This document shows, piece after piece, positions 33,215-45,625 of a DNA stretch of 64,000 nucleotides. Both the position numbers and the translations under genes were made by a program. The stretch is from the NCBI GenBank assembly GCA_023376005.1, contig CM042138.1, positions 91,862,630-91,926,629 of the forward strand, given 5' to 3'. The stretch's first letter is position 1. Every line of letters starts with the position of its first letter. The notes below the pieces were generated by a model. The model was not told the origin of the DNA, did no database searches, and saw nothing but the letters and a program-made list of their open reading frames with translations. Source of the stretch: Doryteuthis pealeii (taxonomy: Eukaryota; Mollusca; Cephalopoda; Myopsida; Loliginidae).

Positions 33215-33900
33215 TTTGATTTGGTTTGGTTTTTTGTTTTACGCCATATCACCTCGATGGGTCATGGTAATGCAGGCAAAGTATTTGAAATAAATTCATT
33301 CTTAATGGATACAAATTTTTTTATTAACACATTTTATATTCTAACAGTAGATTGGGAGCCTAACAGGTACTACATTCCGAGCCAGCGTGACCAGTAGAGC
33401 AATGTGGAAGGGGTGCTTCAATTCCCCAAACCTCCAGAATCTGGAAGCTCTCCATCCAGATAGATTTTAACATCATTCCCAGGACAAGAATACTTCAGCC
33501 ACCCCTTTAGCAACCAATATGATAAAAAGGTTTGGGCTTGCCATAAGGGCAATAGGGCTTGGGACAATCATTTAGGTCTAGGGCTAGATGTGTCCAGCCA
33601 TTGATCGGAAGGGGGCTCTCCGACCGCCCGTCTCGGCCTAAGTAAGGGCAAAGTGTAATATTGCATGTCATGGACTATCAGCCACCTGGTTCTATCCTTA
33701 AGTATTACGGTCGCCACCCACGGCAACAGGTAATCCCCTTTGGGGGAGTCTTTTACCTTTTCAGATGGACCGTCGGTGTATTATAACTCCCACCACAGGG
33801 GCATATTGGGCTATTGTTATTTATCAGTCGGTCCGAGTCAATCCCCTCTATACACTAGCGCTAGACCAGTAATATTTGTTTTTGTGTCTGAGTTGAAGCG
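33215..33900 (-). mobile_element. Family C retroelement (right arm, cut by the gap)
   Basis: Mirror of 11,255-11,960. It starts with the tail motif GTTTTACGCCATATCACCTC and stops at GTCTGAGTTGAAGCG, just before the tRNA-like head that the left copy has outside the palindrome. Confidence 0.65.
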
Positions 33901-34000
33901 NNNNNNNNNNNNNNNNNNNNNNNNNNNNNNNNNNNNNNNNNNNNNNNNNNNNNNNNNNNNNNNNNNNNNNNNNNNNNNNNNNNNNNNNNNNNNNNNNNNN
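33901..34000. other. Assembly gap (100 N)
   Basis: Exactly 100 unknown bases, the conventional placeholder for a scaffold join of unknown size. Confidence 0.99.
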
Positions 34001-36186
34001 GTTAATAAGTACTGTTGTGTATTAAATAGTTAACTTAACCACTTCTATTCGACGCGTGATTGTCTGCGCATTTATCCACTTTGCCCACTGCAAGTCAAGT
34101 TTTAATAGTGAGGTTCAGCACACTGGCTAATATGTATATCAAACTATTTCAAATAAACCAAAAGATACTATAATCCCGCAGTCTGAGTAGACTGCCGTAG
34201 CTACCACATTCGAAACGCTGTATAATTTTTACAACACCTCACAAAATGAAATCAATCAATATAACTTTAAAATCTTAAGAATTTCTTCCTTCCTTACTAA
34301 TCCTGTAGCGACCTGTTTAGAAGCCAACAAAATAATAGAGATATAGTACGTAAAAAATTCTTGGAGCAAATATGATCAACCACATAACTCTAAGAACTGC
34401 TTTCTCAGAAATTAAGCCAATACCGTAGTATACAGATTGTAAATAGGGTTAAACATAAAATTTATTGTAAACTTATGTGTCTCCTATATAATTAAAAATA
34501 ACTATTAGATACTTGGTAAATTCAACAATCAGTTGTATTAGGATCAGATAAGTATTAATAGATTTCCTTTAATAATTAATACAGTGTAGGTGTAGAAAAC
34601 CAAAATGGCGTAGTTTGTGATATTAGTTTCAGCTGTCTGGCCTGAAGATTGTAAACAAGTCTTGATCTCTATCCTGATTGTGCTATCCAGTGGAGTACCT
34701 CGATGAATCGTGGAAGAAAGACCCATCTTCCCGGTTTAGATTAGGAAAAAGATGTTTAAGATCGCCAAAAACCCGACGGTGTAAGCGTCGTTATTGCACC
34801 CGTGCCGACTCAATATTCTCCTGTCGCAGGAATAAAATGACGTCCTCCGCCTGGGATATCAGCAATAAAATATAATCAAGTACCAACCAATGCTTATTAT
34901 CTAAAAGACTACCGAATGACACAGTCTTCTGATAAAGAGAAAATCCCAATGGAAGACCAGACCACGAGTATCCACCAGACGAAATGTCCAACCTAGAGAT
35001 GACGCTGGAAGAAGAAAAAGAATAGAAATAAGAAAAAAATGAAAGAGGTTTATACAACAATACAGCTGATAAAAGATAATCATTAAGAAATTGAGTTCCA
35101 GCGCGTAATCATGGGTCGGTTAGCTCCAGTCGTAGAGAAACCCACCTAATGAATCGCAAGTTCGGATTTGATAACGACCACACGCAACTAAGAGTTATGC
35201 GCAGTAACAAATTTGGGTAATCAGATCATGTGCGCTAAAGTGGGGAACTTCGGTGAGGGACTGTGGTGTTCCACCTTAGGCAAAAAATCTCTGTCATCGC
35301 CAAAAAAAGTTGATAACTCCCTCCACTATCTTATATTTATATCCACCACTCAGCCAACTTTACTTGTTTTATTAATCCAAAAGTTTTTCTGCATCAATAT
35401 ATTAGTAGGAGAAATTAAGACTAAAAGAAAACAAGAAATGAAGATATGCAAATGTGATGAACCAAATAGTTTGTGGTAGATTGAAATATTTAAAAGAAGA
35501 TAGATAACGAAAATAGGTCTCCGTGTATGATCGAGCAGGGAGAAGACAAAAGACAGTAACAAAGTACTTTTCCGGGCAAGCGAACCAAAGAATGGGGTAA
35601 ACAATAAAGTTCAATAGATTTGTCCGCTGATAATCTGTAGCAAAGGAAAAACGTGTAGCCGTTTGGATATATAAAAGGAATCAGCCAGATGAGAGTCAGA
35701 GACGACGGCAACAGTGAGTGACCGTCAACCGGTCCATCGCGATTCCAAGGGCGGGAACGCCACCAGCCACCCCTTTACCTCACCATCCCAGCAGTAAGTA
35801 GTAGTCATCGTCAACCCTTGGCGCAATTCCTATGTCACGCTCGCCACCACCCACCAGTCGAGAAGAAAAGAAATAAAGTCAAAACTCCTACTATACCGCA
35901 GTTTGTAGATTCATTAGAGCGACTCAACTACATATACGATCTAGAGTTTAGTGACGATACCGCTACATACGTACGCCATAGTCTTAGCAGCGTGAAATTT
36001 GAAGCCGCTATATAACATACTGCGAATTTGATCCAGTAGGCAACATATAATGTATTGATACAAGACTAGTATCCATACCTAGGAAATTTTGCATTTTAAC
36101 TAAAGGTACCTTGTCAAATAATTTTTTATAAAACATTAGCTTTGTAAAGCTGCTAAATAATCATATTCAATCGTTGTTTTAATTTG
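34001..36186. other. Unassigned region with a promoter-like stretch
   Basis: No repeat family was recognised in the first 700 bases. Around 35,669-35,740 there is ATATATAAAAGGAATCAGCC followed by a GC-richer leader (GAGACGACGGCAACAGTGAG) and a 66-codon frame at 35,818-36,015 with no known motif. A TATA box, a leader and a short open frame could mark an LTR or the 5' end of a gene, but I cannot name either. The other open frames look fortuitous. Confidence 0.3.
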
Positions 36187-36484
36187 CCGACCATATGAGC
36201 CTTTAGGCACCCTTCTTTTTGAGTTTCAATTCAGGAAAGGACAGTTATCATTGTACACCGATCAAATCAATATCTGCTTTGTTAACAGACAATTTTTAAG
36301 AGTGATTTTGTTACTTTTCAAATATAACTAACCACTAACCCTAACCACTCTAACTCTAACCCCTAACTCTAACCCTAACCCTAAACCCCTAAACAAACAA
36401 CCTGATATTGACGGTTTAAATAAAAAAAATATGTCTTTCCTGATGAAATCGAGTCAAAAAGGTGCCAAAGTTTATATGGCTCAA
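36187..36484. mobile_element. Telomere-like MITE (copy 2, diverged)
   Basis: Inverted ends (GGCACCCTTCTTTTTGAG...AGGAAAGGAC / GTCTTTCCTGATGAAATC...AAAAGGTGCC) with the inner AACAGACAATTTTTA and AAACAAACAACCTGATATTG blocks seen in copy 1. The centre holds some 70 bases of ACCCTAACC/ACTCTAACC repeats, longer than in copy 1. It lies outside the palindrome and is clearly diverged. Confidence 0.85.
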
Positions 36485-39349
36485 TTGTTCCTGAAGCATT
36501 ATCTCGTAAATCCTAAAGGCTTCTCTTGTCTGAATATGACATGGTGTAAGCACAAAAATACAAGCCTGACTTAATGTTGATATATGCAAATTTTCAAATC
36601 CTTTTTCTTAAGTGTTTTTATTGGAAGAAGATCTATTCAATAATTTACCATAGATTATAGCAATTATTAAATTGGCCTAAATTTTGGAAAAAAAGGAAAG
36701 AAAAAGGTGAACTGACATTGCAATTAGTAATATCTCGTTATTGTGTTTAGAGAAAATTATTTCGCAACGAATTTAATTTTTTCTATTACTATTCCGGGAC
36801 AAACAAGCTGACTGCGCCCGTAGACCCCGCCAGTCGGAGTTGGTTGAAAATGATATTGCTTGGTACGACCCCAAAATGCGTATTTCAAAATAATATCCAA
36901 GAAACAGAATGAAGACACCAGAGTTGAGATTTAGATCATACTCAAAACCTCTATTTAGCATATTTTTAAAAGACGTATAATGAGAACAATTCATTAATAA
37001 CAGAATAATAAAAACCTATTTATTTATTCATTTCAATATAGAATTTAAAGAAACTATATATTAAATTTACACATAATCCCACTCACTACGGGTGAGTATC
37101 TAAGTATGGTTTCAAAAATATTGAATCTTTTTCTTGATTGATATACCTTACACTGATAAAAAAAAATTAAGCGTTTCCCATTTACATTTTTCATTTGCTA
37201 TCTTTTTGGTGAATATAGCGATGTCTTTACTGGTTTACTGGGTAGCTTATTGACACACCTTCGTGTTGTTATCTGAAAGAAATTATGTATGAATGAAACG
37301 TATAAATTTTATTTAGATACAAGTGTTCAAAAAAAGTACCAAAAACCGATTACTTTTTTACACCCTTGTATTTTAAATTGCCTGCATAGTCAGGAAGTAA
37401 AATTATGAAACAAAATACATTGAAACATTTAAATATTAAATAATGTTTTTTTAATTAGTTTTATAATATTTTCAGATATAATGAACCTCAGCAAAATTGA
37501 AAACAAACAGTACATAGGAAAGAAATAATTAATAAATATAATTTTACGATCACCTAAAGACGTTTTATAATTCGACCAAAGTAATAACATCTCTGAGAGC
37601 CAGACCAATAACTATTTTATTTTAAATTTAGAATCCGATAGTTTCCATTGTTACCGCTTTGTCTGAATTTTATTTTGTTTGATTAATTTTATTAAAAAGT
37701 GTTGTATTTTTGAATAATCTTAAATTTAGGTAGAAATGACCAAGATTGACTCAAAAAACATTGACCCAAACATTCCAAATGCTTGAATAAATTGCAACGT
37801 TTGTATCCCGTTGACCCAAAATGAGGCCAATAAATATTTGAACATCTTCACAAAATAGATAAAATAATATATATTTATTAAGAGTATATATTTATAACTC
37901 AAAAGACTAAATAATGAAAGATTTCTATTTTTTATGTTCTGTTTTTATGAGCCCCCCTCTGCTATTGTCAGAAAATTCTCGATTCAAACATGTGTTTGAA
38001 TTGAGAAAAGTGATTAATATTTGCCGTTTATAAATGCTATATAAAAACTAACCCAGACAATTACAACACACCGTACTACTAGCAGCTATATATGTATATA
38101 TCAGTTGCGATAGTATTACATTTGTGTTATAAATTACGCAAAAATATAAAATAATAACACTGATATCTCAAATTTAGCAGATTTATTGTCAATATAATAC
38201 ATGGAATATTATCTTGAAATTAAACGATAATTGAAATTCATCAAAAATCGCTATTCTTCCAAGCACGACCCTCAGATTAGACTTCAGAATGTCCTGATAC
38301 AGCGAAGTACTCTCTTACCAATCTCCTTGTATGCGTTTATACCCGTGTTTTATTTACTCATATTTAATCTATATAATTTTAATCTTTTAATTAGTGTATG
38401 TGCGTAAATATACTTGCTGCGTACTTCTTCTTACGATTCTGAAGTAGCAGCTTCATCATGACTTTGTCAAGAGCTATCGCAGTAGATTCTCTAACTTCTA
38501 TTCAGTATCTGTCTGACTTCTTTAAGAATGTATGTGTAATGCGCTGGTTGTAGATTGTTCTTGCATTGATACTCAAATATTTATTACTTGAAATTCTCAT
38601 GCTTTAGTTCTCTTTTTTCGGCCCGATCAGTCTTAACCATCGTTGCAAAGTGCAGAATCTTCCCTAACCGCCCCCATTGCATTCTTTATCTGTCAGCTAT
38701 CAGCAAGGGGAGTTCTGAACTAGAATCTGACTTATATATATCAACACGCTTTGCCACTGCAACCATAGTGGTCAAAACTAAGTTACAAAAACGCAGTCAT
38801 AAATCTCTATTGTATACGGTTATCGTTCATTCGAACACAGAAATTTGCGAGACAACCGGTGCGTAATTATATACACCATAATTATTTCAACAGTAAATTG
38901 GTACAATGCTTCCGTAATCCATGTATATTACAAGTTATTGTGTTGGGTCTTTCGCTCTAGCATCGCACACATCAATATAAATCAAAGATTGCCAAGTTTG
39001 GAACAAAACACAGATGTCAGGACATATGTTATTTGCACCCATTTTCTAACAGCCAAGTAATTGTTTTTCTCCTGTTCTCTTTGCGATGCAAGATCAATTA
39101 ATGTACAAGAGTAATGAGTATCTTCCAACAGTCACCCCTCGATCCAGTGCATCATCTATGTCAGTGCAATTAAAAGTCTATAGGTGTTACTGAGGCAATT
39201 TGGTATAGAAAATGAGAGCATTTGTCACCTCCGCTGATTTGACCACCACAAAAAACCTTGAACTGTTAGTGTTTTGCTAATTATACCAAATACCCTCTAC
39301 GGCACAGGAATGTGAAACGAAGTCAGTTTCTAAGTCGGAATTTAGACTA
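36485..39349. other. AT-rich unassigned region
   Basis: Very AT-rich. No coding, SINE or inverted-repeat element was recognised. The frame at 38,588-38,866 has no family motif. Confidence 0.45.
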
Positions 39350-39455
39350 GTGTTATATTTCAGAGTTTCCTTCTCCTAGACTTACTATATTACCTATCAA
39401 AGTTAATAAGAATCTAGGTCTCCATCTTACATTTTTACCCATAGATATAAGAATG
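39350..39455 (-). mobile_element. SINE family A, 3'-part fragment
   Basis: The minus strand carries TCTAGGAGAAGGAAACTCTG at its end and CCCATAGAT-like TATGGGTAAA upstream, in family A order, with several indels between. Confidence 0.5.
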
Positions 39456-40296
39456 GAATAACCTTTGAATTACCATAGCCATCCCAAAGATATAAAGGAA
39501 AATAGACATGAGATTGTGATAAATGCATCAACAAGCTAAGTACAACAAACACGTCGGTACAAAAAAATAAGCTTAACATTTAGCGAGATATTATCATTAT
39601 TATATTGGCAGATGTAATGGGGGCAAGACGTGCAGAATAATGCAATCAATCTCACAGAAAGGAGCTATTAGATTAAAAATATGACAGACGGGAGATTCAG
39701 ACCCCTCATAAAAGAATATTATTCGAACATAAAAAAATAAACAATAAGACCCAAATCATTAATAGATAGAAATAACAAATTTCTTTGCACCTGACAATTT
39801 AATGAGAGTGAAGATATTATGTTCCGTAATGAATTCAATTAAAAATAGTTATTTTTTATCTTTAATATTTTAAAATATAATCATAAAAATTTTACAAAGT
39901 TTTTTTTCTTAAGTTATTTCTTATCATTACAACCAAGAATATTAAACCTTCCGGGACATTAAACTTCTCTAAGATATTAACGAAACAGAAATTATAACTA
40001 GAAAGACACCAACGAAACTATAACAAGCGACATATAAAAAGATTACATATATCTAAACTTATATTCAACAAAGAATCTATAAAGGAATCCATAACACATG
40101 GAGAACTAATTTAATAACGTTTCTTTTTATTCACAGTCATTCCAAGGGACAAGTTAAAGAATTCGTCGAATACACAAAGTGTATATATATTAATTATCTC
40201 ACTAAATTATATCCCATCTAAGTTAAATAGAAATACATTAGTTATTTAAAAAAATCAGAAAGTATCCTACACGAATGAATAATTATTCAAAACTGA
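39456..40296. other. AT-rich unassigned stretch
   Basis: No recognisable element. Confidence 0.45.
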
Positions 40297-40346
40297 TGCA
40301 TTATATATGACCCATGGACTGTTATATGCCGAGTTAAAACAAAAAA
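40297..40346 (+). repeat. Shared retroelement tail motif (isolated copy)
   Basis: TGACCCATGGACTGTTATAT followed by GCCGAGTTAAAACAAAAAAA, the same block as at 13,774 but with no recognisable body upstream. Confidence 0.5.
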
Positions 40347-42639
40347 ACACATCAAACACCAACACTGAACTAAAATTTTTCTTATAGGATTTTTATTTAA
40401 TTTTTTAAACTAACACTAATAGTCGGTATATTAAACCCTTCGACAACAACAACTTAAAAGTAATCGTAATGACGCACATTATTGAGTAGAGATCTCTAGC
40501 AAAGTAATATATGTATGTTGAAAATAAATTAAAAGAAGTCAGATTCAGACAACAACAATATCCCCAGGCGACGATATTCAATTTTATTGGGTGGTGAGAG
40601 GGACAATTAACTCAAATTATCCAAAAACACAACTGCCCAACCTAAACCAGCGCAAAACAAAAGTATAAAAACTTAGAATGTGTCAGTGATGCTATGCATT
40701 ATTTAATCTCCTCTTTAATCAATTAGTCTAAAAAGTTAGTCATTCATTTTCTGGCAGTTTAATTTGAACCGTTATAAATTTCTTTCACACACATAAAGAG
40801 GTATTACTTTTGATACTACTATTCTTTATCTTCATACTATACATCAAACCCTTTTACTCTTACTATAATATTCATTATTTATGTGTTACTTATTTTTTAT
40901 TAAGGTATTAAGACATTTTATTATTAGTTTAAAGTTTCCTTCAAGGTGAAATCATAATGAACAAATAATTAAAAAATTTAAAAAATGTCTTCTATGCATA
41001 AAATATTTTATATATAAATTATATATATATAATAACAACAACGCATATGCCACAATAACAACACAAACGCAGATCAAAAATATATTTAATCATATATTAA
41101 TAATTGGAAAGAGTTATATGATCTGTCATTATAGACAGAACTAAAAGATAATTACTAAATAAAAAATCGACGAAAATAAGCAAACAACCATGTTAATCAG
41201 ATTACATTATATATACATTATCATCTTGAGATTTGGACGTCTCATTTTTAAACCAGAGGTGTTGCAAAAGATCTTACAGGATCAACAATTTGAATATTCC
41301 ATAAATAGAAAAACTGGTGATAACATATTAGATAACTGTAGACCTTAATACGATATTAGAAGTAGTAAGCATAATCAGTGATACTCAATACCTTTGGATT
41401 TATGCTCCTGGGAGAACACGAGTATTTGCTTTGAATGAGTCCCGGTAAAATTTTAATGTAGTCCAACCAACTAAACGAACCGTCTTAAACTCCTAAAGCG
41501 ACTTATTCTTGTTAAGCAAAAATAAATGTACTCTTATGTTCGAAGGAAAAAAATTTCCCCCATACTCAACTGCCTATAATAAAAACAACATTCAATATAA
41601 AATAAATGAAGAAATATCATACAAAAAAACGAAAAAAAAGAGCAATATAACAATATTCAATCAGAAAAATAGTAAAAGTTGATATCAAAATATGTTCTTA
41701 CAGAATATGGTTATTATAAACGTAAAACAAAAAAACAAATTTTCCATATTGGCGAAATTAAATGAACAAAAAGAGATAAGAAAATAACGAATTTTGCCAC
41801 TATTCCGGAGAGAATACGTTTTAAGAATTGAGACGCTTAACATTAAATTATCAGAATATAAATAATTACATCAGAAATGGTTTCACTTAATCTATATATA
41901 GAAAAAAAAAGGATATTAAACTTGAAAATTTCTGATCAGCCATGTGCCAGGCATAAGATACACCAATGATCTTTGGGTGTATCAAAAGGTAATTGTTCCC
42001 ATTACAAAGTATATAGCATGATATTACAAACTAGTAGAAAAAAAGCCGTTAGAAAATCGACGAAACACGAAACCAAAATACAAAAGGAGCATATTAAGCC
42101 AAAAACGAGATTTACAATTCTATTAATAATAAAAAACAAACCTACTGTTGAACTTGCAAATAAACATTACAAAAATAAAAATGCCATATAAACCACACGC
42201 GAAAAAAAGATTGGAACTTGGACGAGCCTGACGCAATTGCCTCGTAAAACAAATAGCGCATAAACTAGACTAGTGAGCACTGCGACGTCATATCTATACA
42301 AAATTACCAAAAAAAATATCTTACCGGATTCCAGAAATTTCATGTTACAAATAAAACAAATATGTAACTTCTTTTTTATGTTTTTTCAATTATAAATTTT
42401 TACGAATTGTCATAATTATAGCGTCACGAACAAAATAAGAAAATGTTATCATTTTTAAATTGGGAATAAAAAAAAAAGGACAAAATAAGAAATCCGCAAT
42501 AAGCGAACACCAGATATCTGATAATACATTTCTGACACATTTTATCTGGACGATAACAGTTTTAAACCCGAGGGTGTATGCAGAGAAAACTTTGGAATTA
42601 TTTAATGTACGAGACATTTAGGAAACAACCTATTAATGT
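40347..42639. other. AT-rich unassigned region
   Basis: A-rich sequence with no gene or mobile element recognised. Confidence 0.45.
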
Positions 42640-42984
42640 AATAACCTCGCGTTGCCCAAAACGAAAAAATCACCGACGCAAAATCCTAGAATATATTTGG
42701 GAAGCCTAAACCCGTATAAAATCCTACATCGAGTTGACATTCCTCATCAGAACTGTCCCTCCCAAAATTCTATCCCATACGTGACATCCCTCAATCTTTT
42801 CTGGGGTCATGTGCTCTTGTGGGCCCGTAAATGCAAGCCTGATGCGACTGCCATTTACTATCGACTGGATCAGTTGTCGTCTCCTTGTAGGCTGAGCAAT
42901 CTATTGGCATGCGCAAGTAATATTTAGGGAGCGTACTGTCGAGTCCACTGATCAGCTACCAATTTACCCAGCATAAATTAACGG
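42640..42984. other. GC-richer unassigned block
   Basis: Base composition is clearly less AT-rich than its surroundings. The plus frame at 42,652-42,927 (91 codons) is open but has no known motif. The minus strand contains CTGATGAGGAATGTCAACTC, which looks like the start of a hammerhead core but lacks a downstream GAAA at a suitable distance. Confidence 0.3.
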
Positions 42985-43215
42985 AAATGACACCCCCCCC
43001 TGTAAAATGAGTAAAAGGTTAGTTCGAAGTTTCGTGAATGCTCCCGATATGACAAGAAGGTTCCCGAGTCGTGAAGCTCCCGAGTCCGAAAAGAAAACCT
43101 GCAAGAGCCAGAAGGAACATTCGGCCCGAATCGGTGTACAAAACAATATAGATGAGGGCCAATTATCCGAATAAATTCAAATAATCCAAATTTACAAGCC
43201 CCATCTAAACAATGC
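42985..43215 (+). mobile_element. SINE family B, 3'-half fragment
   Basis: GGTTAGTTCGAAGTTTCGTG, then CTCCCGATATGACAAGAA and GGTTCCCGAGTC repeats, then CGGCCCGAATCGGTGTACAA and a CCGAATAAATTC-type tail, in the order of family B. The head is absent. Confidence 0.65.
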
Positions 43216-44794
43216 AGAGAAGAAAAGAATGCGTTTGGAATGTTACACGTAGAATTCCACAGTTGCTCAAACTTGCTGTATAAAATTGAGATTATACTGA
43301 ACAAAAGTGGACAATGTTAGTAAGTAACGAGAATATTTTTTTTTCTGAAACCAGTCTTGAACTTCTCAAATAAAATCAGTTAAAACAGAAATGTATTCAA
43401 AGTTACCATCTCCGATTTTTTAAAATAATCTCGTATATTAATAGCTTGTTCCTTAAATTGCAAAACAATTTATCATCTTGCAACACCCTCTGGTTTTAAA
43501 AACATAAAGATCTCCCAAATCCCAAAAGAAATTGCTAAAATGTAAATCTGCTTTCTTTATAGACAGAAATTACTTTAAATTCTATGAGGTCTTCACATTA
43601 TTACTAAATAATTGACCATTCCGTTTTTAATATATAAAAACATACAGAGAAGAAAAAAGGACATACTACACAGAAAAAATATAATAAGAAAGAAAGAAAG
43701 ATAGCCAGAGAAAGAATAGAGAGGGTCTTGAACGTTCGAAAGTGAAAACCCTAATCAGTTTCAATCAACCATGATGAAAAAATTAAAAAGAAAGAAAGAA
43801 AAAAGAGAAGAGAGAGAGAGAGTTAAAATCAATATTATTATACTTATATACATTGAACTACTTTCAATAGCCCTTAAAGTAAACATAAACGTTTTTATAA
43901 TCAGGCAATAATACTGTGTATATCTACAGGTCCTCTAGTCATCTATTAATATAGAAGTGCGGTGGTCCGAATCAATAGACCATAACAATATAAAATACAC
44001 AAATACCACACTCTCATTCCCTATTCTCATTCTCTAGAATTCTCCTTATTGAAGACGAATGGTGGTATTTTTATTAATATACCTTTTCTGGGCAGATGTT
44101 ACTATGGCATCCATTCTTCAAAACTAAAGAAAATTGTTATAAAAGAAAGAAACAACACACCATAAAAGGTAGTTGTCGAAAAATGTAATTATATACAAAG
44201 AGCGCGTTTCTTAAAAGGTGATTTACAGAAACTGTTTCATGTCCCATGTGGCTGTTTTTTTGAGCGTAAATTTCAAGCGAAAAATGAACGACAATTCAAC
44301 GATATTTTGCATTCGATTGAATGGGGAATATAATACATTTTTTTTTTCACATTTAGAAAGGAAAAAAATAGACGAAGTCCTATAAACTCCCAAGGCTTAA
44401 ATCTTTTAGAATAAAAAAGGGTCAATTACCAAAACAAGAAAGAAAAAAATGCCTAGTTTCCACATTGTGGAGTGAGATATATGTCGTTATATATTGAAAA
44501 TCCTACCACACAACGCACACACGCAAACAAACAGAATCGAGGGTACGTCTAAAACATACAAACAGTATTTAATAGCACACGAAATAGAGTTCTATTGCCC
44601 TTGGCATGAATTATAAAAGTAGCACATTTAGAGAAAAAATTCACTTATTTCTATTCTTATTCTGTTAGCAAGGACACGTGTTTTATAAGACGAAATACAG
44701 CTAAAGATTTTGGCATATAAAAGGTCTGGGTACGAATATGAACCCTAACTAAAATTCTCAGAACTTAGAAGTAATAAAGCAAACAAGATATTAG
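43216..44794. other. AT-rich unassigned region
   Basis: It includes an AAAG/GA-rich tract around 43,665-43,825. No gene or element was recognised. Confidence 0.45.
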
Positions 44795-44860
44795 ATTCGT
44801 TGGTTGTTTTTTTACGGCATATCAATCTGAGCTTCTCGTGTAATTACCATTTATCTTTTT
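44795..44860 (-). repeat. Shared retroelement tail motif
   Basis: TTGGTTGTTTTTTTACGGCA then TATCAATCTGAGCTTCTCG: the reverse of the tail seen at 13,774, with the T-rich side first. Confidence 0.5.
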
Positions 44861-44929
44861 GTATGAAGGGTTGGGGTAACTTAGATTCAAGCACCTGGTG
44901 TTACAAATTTTCTGGGCCCCATCCTTAAG

Positions 44930-45160
44930 CTCCAAGCAAGAGCGCTTGTCCAGTGGAAATCCTTGGTAAAGAATCCTTCAATTGTTCCTTGATGCTCCTC
45001 ACATTGCAAGCCTTCGTCAATGATTACAAGATGGACGTCTCTCAGTATACATGATTAAGAATTCGACAGCCAGCATCGCGTGTTGATTGGCTAAGGTCTA
45101 AAACATGTGACCTCGCCTAGTCTATATATTAAGTGGTGTATTGTAGCACACCTTATATAT
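44930..45160 (+). repeat. Dispersed repeat segment shared with 4.6-4.9 kb
   Basis: See the segment at 4,721: AATCCTTCAATTGTTCCTTG, GTTGATTGGCTAAGG, ACATGTGACCTCGCC, TATATATTAAGTGGTGTATT. Confidence 0.45.
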
Positions 45161-45534
45161 CAAAAGTCAACGTCGAGTGTTTGTGTGGCTACCTATATAT
45201 CTTGGAGCCCCTGAGCCCCTGAGAAAATGCCCTTCCCCTTACGAGACTGACCTTTAAGAAAGTAGGAAAATAACTAAAAAAGTGAGGGGGGGCTTAGTTC
45301 TTGTCCGGAAATTTGAAACCCCGGGTTAAATGACCAAAATCCGTTGCATGATTGGTAAAATATAAGTAACATTCTTCATTTTCATTTTTATCATTCTACT
45401 TTTTTTTATTTTTTATTTTCTTATTTTTTCTTCACATTTTCTTCAAGTTATTTTTAATTTTTGCGATAAGAACGAAGAACCACGATCATCATTTGTGTGT
45501 TTACTGTAAAAAAGAAAGATAAAAAAATGTATTT
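45161..45534. other. Unassigned stretch
   Basis: Nothing recognised apart from T-rich runs at 45,395-45,460. Confidence 0.4.
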
Positions 45535-45625
45535 ACTGAACCTCGGGTGGGATTTGAAACCGAACTCGATTTTCCGTGGTAATGCATCTGTGTGACTACC
45601 TTGCTAACCATTACACAAACGGTTT
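45535..45625 (-). mobile_element. tRNA-like SINE head, family D (copy 2)
   Basis: The minus strand gives GTGTAATGGTTAGCAAGGTA (A-box-like), then GCATTACCACGG, then GTTTCAAATCCCACCC (B-box-like). Spacing of the two boxes is tRNA-like, but the anticodon arm does not pair well. A related head is at 10,480-10,600. A tRNA pseudogene is the alternative. Confidence 0.55.

Larger units (their letters stand above)
22710..33900 (-). repeat. Giant palindrome, right arm (~11.2 kb), ending at the N gap
   Basis: This is the reverse complement of 11,255-22,502 in full order. Differences are mostly single-base gains and losses, for example in the LINE tail near 32,050 (AAGGTCCCGATTGGTTGTAG against AAGGCTCCCGATTGGTTGGT in the left arm). 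The arm stops exactly where the 100-N gap begins, so its outer limit is unknown. Confidence 0.93.

Noticed and set aside
36350..36412. A chromosome end or a telomere fusion point
   Set aside because: The CCCTAA repeats are short, impure and enclosed by the inverted ends of a MITE that is found elsewhere with the same core.
42735..42760. Hammerhead ribozyme on the minus strand (CTGATGAGG...)
   Set aside because: There is no GAAA at a suitable distance and no stem partners.
45535..45625. True tRNA gene on the minus strand
   Set aside because: The two promoter boxes are tRNA-like, but the cloverleaf does not close and a related head exists at 10.5 kb.
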